Made by a program: the position numbers and the translations under genes. A stretch of 64,000 nucleotides of DNA. It comes from Streptomyces eurocidicus. Its GTDB lineage: Bacteria; Actinomycetota; Actinomycetes; Streptomycetales; Streptomycetaceae. The notes beneath the pieces were generated by a model, which saw only the letters and a list, made by a program, of their open reading frames with translations, was not told the DNA's origin and searched no databases. Below, piece after piece: positions 14,887 to 24,116 of this stretch. Location of the stretch: contig NZ_LGUI01000002.1 in the NCBI RefSeq assembly GCF_002891295.1, positions 124,001-188,000 of the forward strand. The letters run 5' to 3'. Every line of letters starts with the position of its first letter. Position 1 is the stretch's first letter.

Positions 14887-17004
14887 TTGACCAAGCCTAA
14901 GAGCCCTGCGCCCGACCCAAGACGGAGCGAGCAGCCTCAGACCGGCTCGCTCTACGCCCTCACTGACCCACGGGATGGGACGGTGCGCTATGTCGGCCAG
15001 ACAACGAACCACCTGCAATTACGCTTGGCTCAGCACATCAATAATCCGACCAACCCGGGCATGCGTATGTGGATCAACGCGCTCGCTGCCGCTGGTCAGG
15101 TGCCCGTGATCAACCTTCTTCGCGAGGTACCTGTAGGTGATCTGGATGAAGCTGAGCACGCGGAAATTCTCGCGCACCTCGCCTCACACCATCCGCTTCT
15201 CAACCATCCCTACTATCTAGCCCACTCAGGGACCGAAGAGGCCCTGCCCCGGCAACGGGCCACAGCAGTTGCGGCCTCGCTACCGGTGCAGCGGGCAAGG
15301 CCGGCGAGTGGACGTAGACGGCTCGAGAGCCGCATGAAGGTTTTGAAGGTCAGAGAAGCCGTGGCCCTCCACCGGTGGATCGTCGCGGAAGAGGCTCGTC
15401 AGCTCCTCGTGGAGGCCCAACGCTCAGAGGTGACAGCGGGCCGATTCGATGCCTACACGCTCACTGAGGAGATTGAGCGGGCTACCGACAACAGCGCGGA
15501 CGCCTACCGTCGCTACCTGATCGTCCGCAAGATCCGCAAGCGCACGAGCCGACTCCGCCACCCCGCCTGGACCCGAAAGAGGCGTCGGGCAACGCCCAGC
15601 CGTTTCAGCCTCCGGCTACGCCAACTCAAGCTCATGGTCGGGCACAAGTCTGTTGCCCCGATACCATACGTCCCCATCCTGCTCCGAGAATGCCAGCCCT
15701 TCCAACATTCGGCCCGCTACGAAGGCGGCCACCTCATCACCTCGTGGGAAACGGAATATTTCGTCGGCGCCTGGGACACTGCGTGGGGGCGACTGTGTGT
15801 CATCTACCCTCTCGACTGGAGTGGCGGCCCGATCGGGCACATCGTCAGTACCGCGCGAGACCTCGCTGACAAACTCAACCCGAAAGTGACGGCCGTGCTC
15901 CGCAACTCGCTCGCACGGACAGGCGGTGACAAGTTCATTGTCACCGCAGTTGACGCCGACTACCCAGAGGATACGTACAAGACTGACACAGCTCACCTCT
16001 ATGAGCTGCTCGGTCACGACGCGCCATGGTGGCCAATGGAACTGCGCCGTCCCGAGCACATGATGCGCTGGCGTCCGGATGGCCCATCAGCTGCCTACCA
16101 GGCAGTCCCCACCTTCGACCTGGAGGCCCTAACCCGGGTGACGGAAGCCGAGCCGGAAGGATCACTGGTGCGCGCCGTACTCACCTCGTTGATCTGGCGG
16201 CTTCAGAAGTACGACAACGACGGTGCAGCCTGGGAGTTGGACGAGTACCGGGAGGAGTACAGCACGGAGCGCATTACCGTCCCTGTCACCCTCGACCGCC
16301 GCCAGCCGGAACAACCTAAAGAACCTGAGGCCTCGGCCGCTCGCGAAGCGTGGACTCGTATCCTCGCTCGTTCTGACGATGACGCTCTTGCCTGCTGCCA
16401 GGCCGCACGCCAGTGGAACAGCGGGGAAGACTTCCCGCTTGGCTATACGATCAACCTTGCCAGTAACCACGGTTTCGCTGTTACAGAGTGGCTGGAGCGA
16501 CTGGTTCCAGCAGAACCCACAGTTGCCACGTCGCTCCTCACCGAGGATCCAGCAACGGACTGCATCTTCACCGACCCGGTTGCTGGCATCCCCGTGACCA
16601 GGGGCCGGCAGAGGGATATCCGCACCTACGCTCCGCGTCGCCTCGAGACCACCAGTCCTCTTACTGAACTCATCCTCGACAGCACCGTGTGGATCCGCAC
16701 GAAAGACGGACTCCTCCACATCGCGCCCCAGCCGGGCGCCGGTCAAGTCGCCACATGGGGGTACACAGGTGGTGGACCAGGACAACTTATGGTGCTTATC
16801 CAGCGGATGCTGCGAGACCCTATGTCGGACATGGAATCCAGAGACGAGAGTGACTACAGCTGGAACAACTCCCCGCCAGCCCTGCAGGAGCTGGTGTCTA
16901 CCAGCTGGCCCAATGGCACAGTCTTCACCCGCGCACAGCTGGAACAAATGTGTGCTCCGCAGCCACCCGACGTGGTGCAGTATCACCGTCCTCACCCTCG
17001 GTGA
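14887..17004 (+). CDS. Large GIY-YIG-domain protein of unknown function
   Basis: About 705 residues. Near the N-terminus (about residues 20-85) a GIY-YIG nuclease-like domain is readable: SLYALTDPRDGTVRYVGQT, then LRLAQHINN, INLLREVPVGDLDEAEHAEI with the Glu expected in the active centre. A basic helical linker (RKIRKRTSRLRHPAWTRKRRR) follows. The remaining 450 residues match no family I recognise. The start is uncertain: TTG 14887 directly precedes the domain, and the frame is open to 14746 with an ATG at 14815. It converges with the next gene. The likely role is DNA cleavage in element maintenance or defence, which is inference. Confidence 0.6.
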   Translation: MTKPKSPAPDPRRSEQPQTGSLYALTDPRDGTVRYVGQTTNHLQLRLAQHINNPTNPGMRMWINALAAAGQVPVINLLREVPVGDLDEAEHAEILAHLASHHPLLNHPYYLAHSGTEEALPRQRATAVAASLPVQRARPASGRRRLESRMKVLKVREAVALHRWIVAEEARQLLVEAQRSEVTAGRFDAYTLTEEIERATDNSADAYRRYLIVRKIRKRTSRLRHPAWTRKRRRATPSRFSLRLRQLKLMVGHKSVAPIPYVPILLRECQPFQHSARYEGGHLITSWETEYFVGAWDTAWGRLCVIYPLDWSGGPIGHIVSTARDLADKLNPKVTAVLRNSLARTGGDKFIVTAVDADYPEDTYKTDTAHLYELLGHDAPWWPMELRRPEHMMRWRPDGPSAAYQAVPTFDLEALTRVTEAEPEGSLVRAVLTSLIWRLQKYDNDGAAWELDEYREEYSTERITVPVTLDRRQPEQPKEPEASAAREAWTRILARSDDDALACCQAARQWNSGEDFPLGYTINLASNHGFAVTEWLERLVPAEPTVATSLLTEDPATDCIFTDPVAGIPVTRGRQRDIRTYAPRRLETTSPLTELILDSTVWIRTKDGLLHIAPQPGAGQVATWGYTGGGPGQLMVLIQRMLRDPMSDMESRDESDYSWNNSPPALQELVSTSWPNGTVFTRAQLEQMCAPQPPDVVQYHRPHPR

Positions 17005-17165
17005 TTGAATTAGCTGGCTATTGAACGATGAAACCGGGATGTCCTGTCCTGTTGTGATCGGCGCTATTGGTGACCAGGACTGCGACGGGAGGCTTAGAAC
17101 TGGCGCCGCCCGCGGGCGTCAGCTAGTCAGAGGACACTCCCAACGACGGAGCGCTGCGACGAGTC

Positions 17166-17834
17166 TTAAGGCAAGCGTTCGAGAATCGGGTTCCACGCGA
17201 ACCAATCCAGCGCTTCAGCGCCCAGGTCGTAGGGGGCGTTCAGAAGAGCCTGCTCAACAAGCTGCAGATTTTGCCGGACTGTGGGCGGGGCGTTGTCCAG
17301 GTAGAGGCAGAAATCCTCGTTGTGAACCTCCTTGAGGTACTGGATGAAATCAGTGTCCTCGCCGCGAAGCCGCACCATGGCAGCTCGAACCCGTGGCTCC
17401 CATGCAGGCATACCAAAATGGTCTGAGGCGCTGATGGCTTGTGCTGACGCGAGCAGAAGAAACTCCTCGTGACAGAATGTCTTCTGTAGATGCATCAGGT
17501 AGTCGATTCGTTTCTTTGCGTGCTTCTTGATCTCGCCCAGAGCGCCGTACCCGAACTGTGTCAGCGTGCCTGACGTACCAGGCCAGACGAGAGTGCGGTC
17601 AAGGATGGTTTTCCCGAACCTGAGCAGTGCGTAGCGGTTATCGCTGGCCAGGGCTTGAAGGGCTTGGTGGTAGATCCATGTGTTCCGCGCGAACATCACA
17701 CCGTCATGGAGACCGTTGCGTCTTCCACGCGCACCCGCGTGGGCGTCTTCGATTGGCCCGTTACGCCAGACCAGTTGGGTGATGCCGACAGCGGCTGCAT
17801 TAGCGAGGTTGCCCATCTCAGGGCTGACGCTCAA
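17166..17834 (-). CDS. Hypothetical island protein, possibly truncated by an amber codon
   Basis: A 222-residue frame starting at TTG 17834, rich in helices (FARNTWIYHQALQAL, GYGALGEIKKHAKKRID, FLLLASAQAISASDHFGMPAWEPRVRAAMVRLRGED). No family was recognised. Just upstream in the same frame an ATG at 17888 has a good ribosome site (GAGGGG, 5 bp before) and is followed by 15 sense codons and then TAG at 17838-17840. The most natural start is therefore cut off from the body by a nonsense codon. The gene may be a recent pseudogene, may re-initiate at TTG 17834 or ATG 17816, or the stop may be a sequence error. Confidence 0.55.
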   Translation of the reverse strand: MSVSPEMGNLANAAAVGITQLVWRNGPIEDAHAGARGRRNGLHDGVMFARNTWIYHQALQALASDNRYALLRFGKTILDRTLVWPGTSGTLTQFGYGALGEIKKHAKKRIDYLMHLQKTFCHEEFLLLASAQAISASDHFGMPAWEPRVRAAMVRLRGEDTDFIQYLKEVHNEDFCLYLDNAPPTVRQNLQLVEQALLNAPYDLGAEALDWFAWNPILERLP

Positions 17835-17976
17835 GGACTACAGGCTCTCACGTAGGTGCGGTATTACGGTTGCGTAGTCGATGCTCATTTCAACCCCTCA
17901 TGTCAAGAAACCGTATCGGTCAGCTGGACGCCGAGACCCGGCCGCTCGGACATCCGGTCCGGCTATCCCTCGGCTG

Positions 17977-19218
17977 TTACAGCTCTTTGTGGGCGTCATC
18001 TGCGGTGACCCAGTGGCTGAGGAGCTCGTTGACCGGGAGCCCTGATTCCTCCAGGTCCAGTCGTGTCACTGACATCGAGCCGGGGGTGCTCATCAGTAGG
18101 CGTTCGGCAATGAGGTGGGGGAGAAGGAGGGCGGCAGCGCCGGCAGGCCAGATGGCAGCGACTTGATATGTGGCGATGAGTCCAGCTTCCCAGGGGGAGA
18201 GTGGATCACGCCGGTGGCCGTAAGTTGCGTCCTGCTCGACGGCGGGGATCTTGATCGCGACCAGTTGGCGTGGGGCGTTGCTGTGTTCCGCAACCATTTT
18301 CCGTGCGAGCACGATCCAGTCGGCCACCAAAGCATCGAGTGCGGCGAAGGCCTCGTCCCGGCCTTTCCGGCGCCTGCCGAATGCGTCGTACAGCACAGAG
18401 GAAGCCGCAAAGTCGTCGTCCTCCAGCGCGGTCCATGACCGGGCCGCCTTGTCCTGCCAGCTGGACCAGGTCCTTCGTAGGATGCGTTCTGCGTCCGCTC
18501 CCAGCCCCGCGAACCCTGGCCTTGGGGTCAGCTCCGGCTCGGACAGGAAGGGTACGACTGCGGTCTCGAGGAGAGCTGATGGCCGCAGCAAGTCTGCCAG
18601 AGCACTCCGTTCACGTTCGATGGCTGCGGCCAGCGCCTCTTGAAGGGGCGCGGCCCACGGGTGCAGCCAAGGGAAGGCGGCGACGGCTTCGCCGCTCTCG
18701 AGCATGTAGCCGTGAAGGTACCGCCAGTGGTCGTGATGGCGCTCACGGATCAGCCGCGCCTGTTCGAATCGGTCCCATGCCTCTTGGTCGCACTCGTCGG
18801 TGTCGTCATCCGTCGCCCGGCACTCCTGCTGGGGGTACTCTCCGGTCGCCAGGGCCGAAGCGGCGTCCAGCTCCTCCGTCTCATCGAAATCTGTATCCGG
18901 GGACGGCTCGCTCGCCGACTTCAGGTCTGTCACCGCCGCTACGGCGCTGACGAAGGCGAGGAGTGGACTGTCGGCAGGAATCGGCCATCGGCAATTGCTG
19001 CACCACTTGTGCACGGCTTCTCTGAGAGCAACCTGCATCAACTGCGTGGCATGAGACGAGCGGAGCATGGAGCATCCTGGGTCGCCGTGCAGCTTGCCTT
19101 TGCCGGAAGACGGGGTATGGCACGTGAGGTGGATGTCTCCGAGAGGGCCGAGCGGGACGTCGGCATCAAGGAGCTGTCCGAGGCGGACTGAGCGCAGAGC
19201 AGAGGTCGTCGATGGCAT
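17977..19218 (-). CDS. Hypothetical protein with N-terminal Cys motifs
   Basis: A 413-residue protein with no recognised family. The first 80 residues hold IHLTCHTPS, HGDPGCSML and HKWCSNCRWPIP, which look like paired metal-binding Cys/His positions. An acidic linker (TDFDETEELD, DDDTDECDQE) follows, then a long, mostly helical region with Trp-rich spots (WLHPWAAPLQEAL, WSSWQDKAARSW). It shares orientation with the TcmP and DUF5131 genes upstream and the 222-residue gene downstream. Zinc binding is inference from the Cys spacing. Confidence 0.55.
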   Translation of the reverse strand: MPSTTSALRSVRLGQLLDADVPLGPLGDIHLTCHTPSSGKGKLHGDPGCSMLRSSHATQLMQVALREAVHKWCSNCRWPIPADSPLLAFVSAVAAVTDLKSASEPSPDTDFDETEELDAASALATGEYPQQECRATDDDTDECDQEAWDRFEQARLIRERHHDHWRYLHGYMLESGEAVAAFPWLHPWAAPLQEALAAAIERERSALADLLRPSALLETAVVPFLSEPELTPRPGFAGLGADAERILRRTWSSWQDKAARSWTALEDDDFAASSVLYDAFGRRRKGRDEAFAALDALVADWIVLARKMVAEHSNAPRQLVAIKIPAVEQDATYGHRRDPLSPWEAGLIATYQVAAIWPAGAAALLLPHLIAERLLMSTPGSMSVTRLDLEESGLPVNELLSHWVTADDAHKEL

Positions 19219-19496
19219 GGTCGCAGGCTACCGACCGCCACTGACAGACTCGGTTCTGCGTCCGGGCGACAAGTGCGCCAGGCCGGTCAGCTGGGGACCT
19301 CGGAGTGGAAACGAAGGGGCCGATTCCGCTGCCTGGACGGTTCTCCGGCCCATTGAGTTGTTCCGGCCGTCATGGAAGCGGTGCCTCCTCATCGCCATCG
19401 ACGGCGGAGAGCGGCCACCGTACATAGAGGACGTGTTCTTCGAGGCTGGCTTCTTCCCAGTGCAGACCGAGTGCTTGGAGGGCTGCTGGAGGCTAG
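19219..19496. other. Gap without a convincing gene
   Basis: About 280 bp between the tcmP stop and the next minus-strand start. Frames are open on both strands but none has a plausible start and domain. It may hold the promoter of the 413-residue gene. Confidence 0.35.
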
Positions 19497-20594
19497 TCAG
19501 AACAGCGCATCCTCGTGGGTGGCTGTGATCTGCGTGCTCCGCGTGATTCTGCCTGGTGTTGTGGTGATCTGGTTCTCGCGGCGCATGCTGGCGAGCAAAT
19601 CGATGACCTGGCCGCGCTTGTAGACGGTCTCCAGGAGGGTGAAGCGCTGTAGGTCCTCGACGAGGCGGCCGGTGGGGGAGGCCTTGAGGTATTCGAGGAG
19701 AATGCGCCGCAACGGTCCGGTATCCGGAGCGAAGGTGAGGTCGAGGACCTGCTGTCGGGGGTCTTTCGGGTCGCGGTAGCGGACACCGGTCGCGGTGTCG
19801 ACCTTCCACATGGCGTCCTTCATCTTCTCGACGCCCTTCTCATGGCGGGTGCCGAAGATGAGGTAGAGCAGGTTGCCCTTCTCGTCGATCAGCTCGAAGG
19901 AAAGGCTGTGGTCGAAGCCGGCTCGCTTGAGGGTCCGGCGGTACTGGTCACGCAGGTAGGAGGCCTTGCCATGGCTGGGCTGGCTGAACACGCCTTGCCA
20001 GTCGGTGTTCCCGAAGAACGCGTCGCCGGCTGCACGATGGCGGTCGTCCTTAGTGGCGAAGCGGATGAGGAACTGGGGCTGGAACGTGATCATTACTTCG
20101 CTGCTGCGATGGCGGGCTATCTGCTGGATCAGCGTGAACGGGACGTCGGGGCCGCCGAAGCCATCGAGGAGGACGAACATGGGGTGCTGAAGACTGCCTG
20201 CCTGAGCCAACTGGTGCAGGAGGTCGGGGTGGCAGCTGCCCTGGGCGATGAGGGTCTCTAGCCGGGTGAGTTGTGGACCGGGGCTGGTGTCGCGTGCGTG
20301 AGTAAGGCGGCGCTGCAGCTCAGCTACGCGGCGGGAGTCTTCCTCGATGAGGACCATCTTCACCGTTTTACCTGGGCGCTGGCGCAGCCATCCGGCCAGG
20401 ATGTGGTGGGCGATCACCGGGGATCCGGCTTCGCCACCCTTGTAGATGCCAGGGCCGGCGAAGCCCTCGGCGTACGTGACGATGTCATTGCGGGAAAGCA
20501 GGATCGGTGCCCATGCCTGCAGGTAGTGGCGGAGCACATGGTGCTTGGCCGCAGTGTGTGGATCCCGGTCCCAGGTAGGTTCTTTCGCCGCCAT
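19497..20594 (-). CDS. tcmP: Three-Cys-motif partner protein TcmP
   Basis: A 365-residue protein of the TcmP family. The Rossmann-like core includes TAAKHHVLRHYLQAWAPIL, ITYAEGFAGPG-type strand (VTYAEGFAGPGIY), KMVLIEEDSRR, MFVLLDGFGG and VMITFQP. The C-terminal part resembles a winged helix (LLETVYKRGQVIDLLASMRRENQI). Family members sit beside a three-Cys-motif DUF5131 protein, as here (next gene upstream, same strand). ATG 20594 follows GGGGGA; the longer frame to 20639 is less likely. The pair is frequent in phages and mobile elements, and biochemical function is not established to my knowledge. Confidence 0.82.
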   Translation of the reverse strand: MAAKEPTWDRDPHTAAKHHVLRHYLQAWAPILLSRNDIVTYAEGFAGPGIYKGGEAGSPVIAHHILAGWLRQRPGKTVKMVLIEEDSRRVAELQRRLTHARDTSPGPQLTRLETLIAQGSCHPDLLHQLAQAGSLQHPMFVLLDGFGGPDVPFTLIQQIARHRSSEVMITFQPQFLIRFATKDDRHRAAGDAFFGNTDWQGVFSQPSHGKASYLRDQYRRTLKRAGFDHSLSFELIDEKGNLLYLIFGTRHEKGVEKMKDAMWKVDTATGVRYRDPKDPRQQVLDLTFAPDTGPLRRILLEYLKASPTGRLVEDLQRFTLLETVYKRGQVIDLLASMRRENQITTTPGRITRSTQITATHEDALF

Positions 20595-20680
20595 GTGTCC
20601 CCCATGCGGTGCAACGAATATGCCTGGGGAGAGGATCACACAGTCTCCACGCGGCCACTAGAGTGCTGCACCCGACTCGT

Positions 20681-21436
20681 TCAAGAGGCGGCGAGACGTC
20701 CGCGCGCAGGCAACTGGTCCCAGGTGCGCCCCTGCAGGTCCCGTCCACCTGTCTTAGGGCTGCGACCGCCCCACTGCTTGAAGAAGAACGGCACGCCGGA
20801 GGCGCGGCAGGCGTCGCGGATTTCGACGACCCAGTCCTGGTCCATCGGCCGGTGGCAGGCTCCGGACTCACCGCCGACGATGACCCACCCGATCCCGTCT
20901 AGCTCAAGCCCGGTCAGCGGACCGAGCAAGGGTTCCAGGGACAGAAAACGAACCGCTGCGGGGACTGTCCGCAGGTCGTCGACCCGACTGAGCTCCTTGG
21001 CGTTCTCGACCGAGACTCCCATCCAAAGGTTCTGGGGCCACTCAAGCCGGTCGGCGACACGACGCAGGCGCACTGACCGCTTGGTAAGCACCTGGTACGT
21101 ATGACGAGGTGTCTCAGCCATGACCGCGAAGACATCACGGACGAACGGCAGCGGAACTCGTGCGTGGAACAGATCACTCATGGAGTTCACGAAGACCATG
21201 CGAGGTCTCCTCCAGCGCCTCGGGACGTCCAGGGAGCCGCGGTGCGTGGTCAGACCGAAGCCTGGACCTGATGTGCGAGGATCGCCGTCCTCCTGGTACT
21301 TCGCTGCTCCCATGGCCTTGAGACGTTTGGCCAGACTCAGCGCGTAGCAGTTGTCGCACCCGGCCGATACGCGGTCGCACCCCGTGGTGGGGTTCCAGGT
21401 CGCCTCGGTCCACTCGATGGCGCTGCGGTCGCTCAT
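20681..21436 (-). CDS. Phage Gp37/Gp68-like DUF5131 protein (three-Cys motif)
   Basis: A 251-residue protein opening with the family signature SAIEWTEATWNPTTGCDRVS. The three cysteines are at 20, 27 and 30 (C-x6-C-x2-C), reminiscent of radical-SAM-like iron-sulphur binding. NSMSDLFHARVP, QVLTKRSVRLRR, WMGVSVEN, RFLSLEPLLGP and GWVIVGGESG are conserved family blocks. It ends 86 bp before the tcmP start and forms the known partner pair. The family occurs in phages and genomic islands; a role in modification or defence is suspected but unproven. Confidence 0.88.
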   Translation of the reverse strand: MSDRSAIEWTEATWNPTTGCDRVSAGCDNCYALSLAKRLKAMGAAKYQEDGDPRTSGPGFGLTTHRGSLDVPRRWRRPRMVFVNSMSDLFHARVPLPFVRDVFAVMAETPRHTYQVLTKRSVRLRRVADRLEWPQNLWMGVSVENAKELSRVDDLRTVPAAVRFLSLEPLLGPLTGLELDGIGWVIVGGESGACHRPMDQDWVVEIRDACRASGVPFFFKQWGGRSPKTGGRDLQGRTWDQLPARGRLAAS

Positions 21437-21823
21437 GGTCGGCCTCCCCTCCCGGGCCCGGGATGGATAGCGGGCCGCCGGCGTGCCTAACGAAATGTCA
21501 CCCGAACGGGCACGCGATCACTCCATCTTCGCTGTCGAATATTTGTTCACTGCGGCTGGAGGTTGTCAATCATCTGGAGCTCGGTCCAGGCGCCAATGGC
21601 AGCCGCCAGGCGCGGCTCATCAACTGAGGATGCCCCTTCTCTGGCGCCGGTGCCTCGACTCCCTGCCTTGCTTCATGGGGGTCTGTGCGATGTGCGCTTG
21701 ACTCGCTGCCGGGACCAGTTTGGGACCACACGATGCGCGCGCCACCGGACGTCGCCCCTTTTTCTTCGCATTAAGGCATGGCAGTTTAGGGCGAGATGTC
21801 TATATTTAATAGGGTGTCAACTA
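21437..21823. other. Non-coding end of island
   Basis: About 390 bp with no gene. It holds an 18-bp copy (21711-21728) of GGGACCAGTTTGGGACCA, which also occurs in the integrase 3' end at 10705-10722. The segment just before the distal repeat is AT-rich (TCTATATTTAATAGGG). Confidence 0.5.
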
Positions 21824-21871
21824 GACTGGGGGTCAAGGGGTCGTGGGTTCAAATCCCGCCGTCCCGACGGT
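21824..21871. repeat. Attachment site, distal copy of the 48-bp direct repeat
   Basis: Identical to 10561-10608. It contains only the 3' half of tRNA-Pro (no 5' acceptor strand or D-arm), so it is not a second tRNA gene. It marks the distal end of the island. Confidence 0.92.
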
Positions 21872-21874
21872 GCG

Positions 21875-21928
21875 AAACACCCTCTGACCTGGGAGAAATC
21901 CCAGGTCAGAGGGTGTTTTCTGTTTTTC
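21875..21928 (+). terminator. Strong intrinsic terminator after distal repeat
   Basis: Stem of 20 perfect base pairs (21875-21894 with 21899-21918), GAAA loop, then TCTGTTTTTCT. This was presumably the original terminator of tRNA-Pro before the island separated them. The 200 bp beyond hold nothing recognisable. Confidence 0.85.
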
Positions 21929-22128
21929 TGAAACGCCGTCAAATTGGCGGGCGGTCAGGTGGCCGGGGACCTTCTGGGGGTCGGCGTTTCGAAGAAACCC
22001 CTGATCAGGCCCTGTTTTGCCGGGGGCCGGACCCTTGGGGCATTCCGGGCGTTTGTGTGGTTCTCGCAATGCCTGGAGGGGGCCGCGAGGGGCCGGGAAG
22101 GCGCCGGGGCGCCTGAGAGGCGGGTATG

Positions 22129-23100
22129 TCAGCCCCGCGACTGACGGACGACGTGTCCACCGGAGTCCTGCGTGGCAGGTGCCGGCTCCTGCATGGCGGG
22201 GACCGGGCTGTGGAGGCCGGTAGGTGCTGATGCCGGTGCTGCCTCGGGATCCTTCCCGGCCGGTGTCGTCGGTCGGCGGGCCACGATCAGGTAGTAGTCG
22301 AGGATCCGCTGCTCGTAGGCCCGCAGGAAGTTCCGGGGCCAGGTCCCCGCGGCCCACTGCCGACTCAGCCAGAGGTCCCATCCGGGCCAGACGTGCCGTC
22401 CGATCGACTCGGCGCGCACCTGCGTGAGCCCGGCCGCCGTGAAGGCACCGGTGAGCGCGGTGACCGGCCGCGCGATGTCCAGGCCGTTCGCATACGTCTC
22501 CAGCAGCCCTGCCAGTTCCGCGGGTCGGCCCGGCGCATCGTCCGCGGTGAAGAAGCTGGCCACGGCTGCCCGGCCGCCCGGCCGCAGCACCCGCGCCGTC
22601 TCGGCCGCGAAAGCGGCGAGATCCGGGAAGTGCTGCGCGGCCTCCACGCTGACGACCGCGTCGAAGTCACCGTCCGCGAACGGCATCCGTTCCGCGGCTC
22701 CCTGTACGAATCGCAGCCGCCCTGGCTCCTGCCGCAGCAAGCCGGCGTGCGCGCTGTGCGCCCGCTGCAGTTGCTGTGGATGAATGTCCATCCCGGTGAC
22801 GGCGGCCGGTTCATGCTCACGCAGGGCCAGCGCACCCCCCATCCCCAGCCCGCAGCCCACTTCCAGGGCCTTCGTATCCCCCAGCGGGCCGACGGCGTTC
22901 AGGACGTACCGGTAGAGGTCCTCCTGACTGCGGATCCGGTCCGCCTCACCGAGCGGGCCGCCCAGATCGATGCCGTGCCAGTAACCGAAGTTGATGAATC
23001 CCCCAGCGAAGATCGCGTCCCCGCTCAGATCAGCCGGACCATACGTCTCCCGCACCACGGGACGCATGGCGGAACTGGTCCGCTGAGCACTGTCTGCCAC
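22129..23100 (-). CDS. SAM-dependent class I methyltransferase
   Basis: A 323-residue protein with Methyltransf_11 features: KALEVGCGLGMGG (motif I), VTGMDIHPQQL, RFVQGAAERMPFADGDFDAVVSVEAAQHF and RVLRPGGRAAVASFF. FINFGYWHGIDLG near the N-terminus resembles small-molecule O- or C-methyltransferases of secondary metabolism. GTG 23100 is chosen because GAGGAGG lies about 8 bp upstream. The C-terminal 45 residues are low-complexity Pro/Ala. It stands alone beyond the island. The substrate is unknown. The 283 bp upstream (23128-23410) hold no gene. Confidence 0.85.
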   Translation of the reverse strand: MADSAQRTSSAMRPVVRETYGPADLSGDAIFAGGFINFGYWHGIDLGGPLGEADRIRSQEDLYRYVLNAVGPLGDTKALEVGCGLGMGGALALREHEPAAVTGMDIHPQQLQRAHSAHAGLLRQEPGRLRFVQGAAERMPFADGDFDAVVSVEAAQHFPDLAAFAAETARVLRPGGRAAVASFFTADDAPGRPAELAGLLETYANGLDIARPVTALTGAFTAAGLTQVRAESIGRHVWPGWDLWLSRQWAAGTWPRNFLRAYEQRILDYYLIVARRPTTPAGKDPEAAPASAPTGLHSPVPAMQEPAPATQDSGGHVVRQSRG

Positions 23101-23410
23101 TGTGCCAACCTCCTCGAAAGCGCACACCTCACGCCGGGGGCGGTCCTTCGCGGCCTACCGCCCGTGAGAGCCGCCCGAGCGTGACAACGCCGGGCACGGT
23201 GGACGGGTGACGGCCATGACAGTGTTGTCACCTGAGCGGGACCAGATTGTCGTTTCCGCAGTGCGTCAGCTGTCAAGGGCGGCGCGGTCGGGCACTGCGT
23301 TCCAACCGGCCTGACGGGCGGGATGCCCGGCTTGAGGGACTCGCTGATCATCCACGTCCGGCCCTGCCCCTCCTAGTCACCCGAGGAGGGGCAGCGGCCG
23401 CGTCGGTGAG

Positions 23411-23614
23411 CTACAGGGGCCTGATGTTGGCGGCCTGCAGGCCCTTGGGGCCTGTCTTGACCTCGAATTCCACCTTCTGGTTCTCCTGCAGGACCTTGAA
23501 GCCCTCCACGCGTATCTCGCTGAAGTGGGCGAAGAGATCGTCACCGCCGCCTTCCGGGGTGATGAAACCGAACCCCTTCGCGTCGTTGAACCACTTCACA
23601 GTGCCGGTGGCCAT
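23411..23614 (-). CDS. Cold-shock domain protein (CspA family)
   Basis: A 67-residue single cold-shock domain that binds single-stranded nucleic acids and acts as an RNA chaperone. RNP1-like KGFGFITP and RNP2-like DLFAHFSEI are present, starting [14 protein letters not shown] 23614 follows GGGAGGGGAC; the four-residue longer frame is not needed. Streptomyces carry many such genes, often constitutively expressed. Confidence 0.95.
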   Translation of the reverse strand: MATGTVKWFNDAKGFGFITPEGGGDDLFAHFSEIRVEGFKVLQENQKVEFEVKTGPKGLQAANIRPL

Positions 23615-23834
23615 GTCCCCTCCCAAGGGTGTCAGCGCGCTGCGAGGCCGGACGGCTCGCAGCGCAAATGATCATGCCAGTCAGGGTGTGGAACCGGAAC
23701 CCTCTGCCCTCATGCCCGCTTGAACCAGTCCTTTCGTGCGCTGCAGGTACCGGATAAAGCAACTGCATTGACCTGCCACACACAGCTCACACGACCCACC
23801 GGACATGCCCTAGCCAGCCACAAGGGCCGGGTGC

Positions 23835-24095
23835 CTGCAGGACTTCCCTGAAGGAGCGATCGAGGACGGCGAGAGCCCACAGGGCGCGGCACAACGCGAA
23901 CTCGCGGAAGAAACCGGACTGTCCGCAACGTGGCCGCGCTCCCTCGGCACCGTCCTCACCGCACACGGTCCGCGTGCGCTGAGCGGGCACACCTCTACCT
24001 CGCCCACGGCCGCACGTCCGGCGCCGCGGTGCCGGAACCGGGTGAGTCTCTGGAGGCCGCCCGGCGCGCCTGGCACGACCTCCGGAACAACAGCG
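23835..24095 (+). pseudogene. NUDIX hydrolase remnant (frameshifted)
   Basis: On the plus strand an open frame without a start encodes the NUDIX box: DGESPQGAAQ followed by RELAEETGL, fitting GxxxxxExxxxxxxREUxEExGU, then LGTVLTAHG. The expected continuation ERAHLYLAHGRTSGAAVPEPGE is in a different frame from about 23970. The 5' part and the remainder of the fold are missing. It is a decayed fragment of a nucleotide-diphosphate hydrolase gene. Confidence 0.65.
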
Positions 24096-24116
24096 GGACA
24101 CCGGCTGGAAACGGGG

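Noticed and set aside
21824..21871. Possible second tRNA-Pro
   Set aside because: Only the 3' half of the tRNA is present; the 5' acceptor strand and D-arm are missing, so it is the distal attachment repeat.
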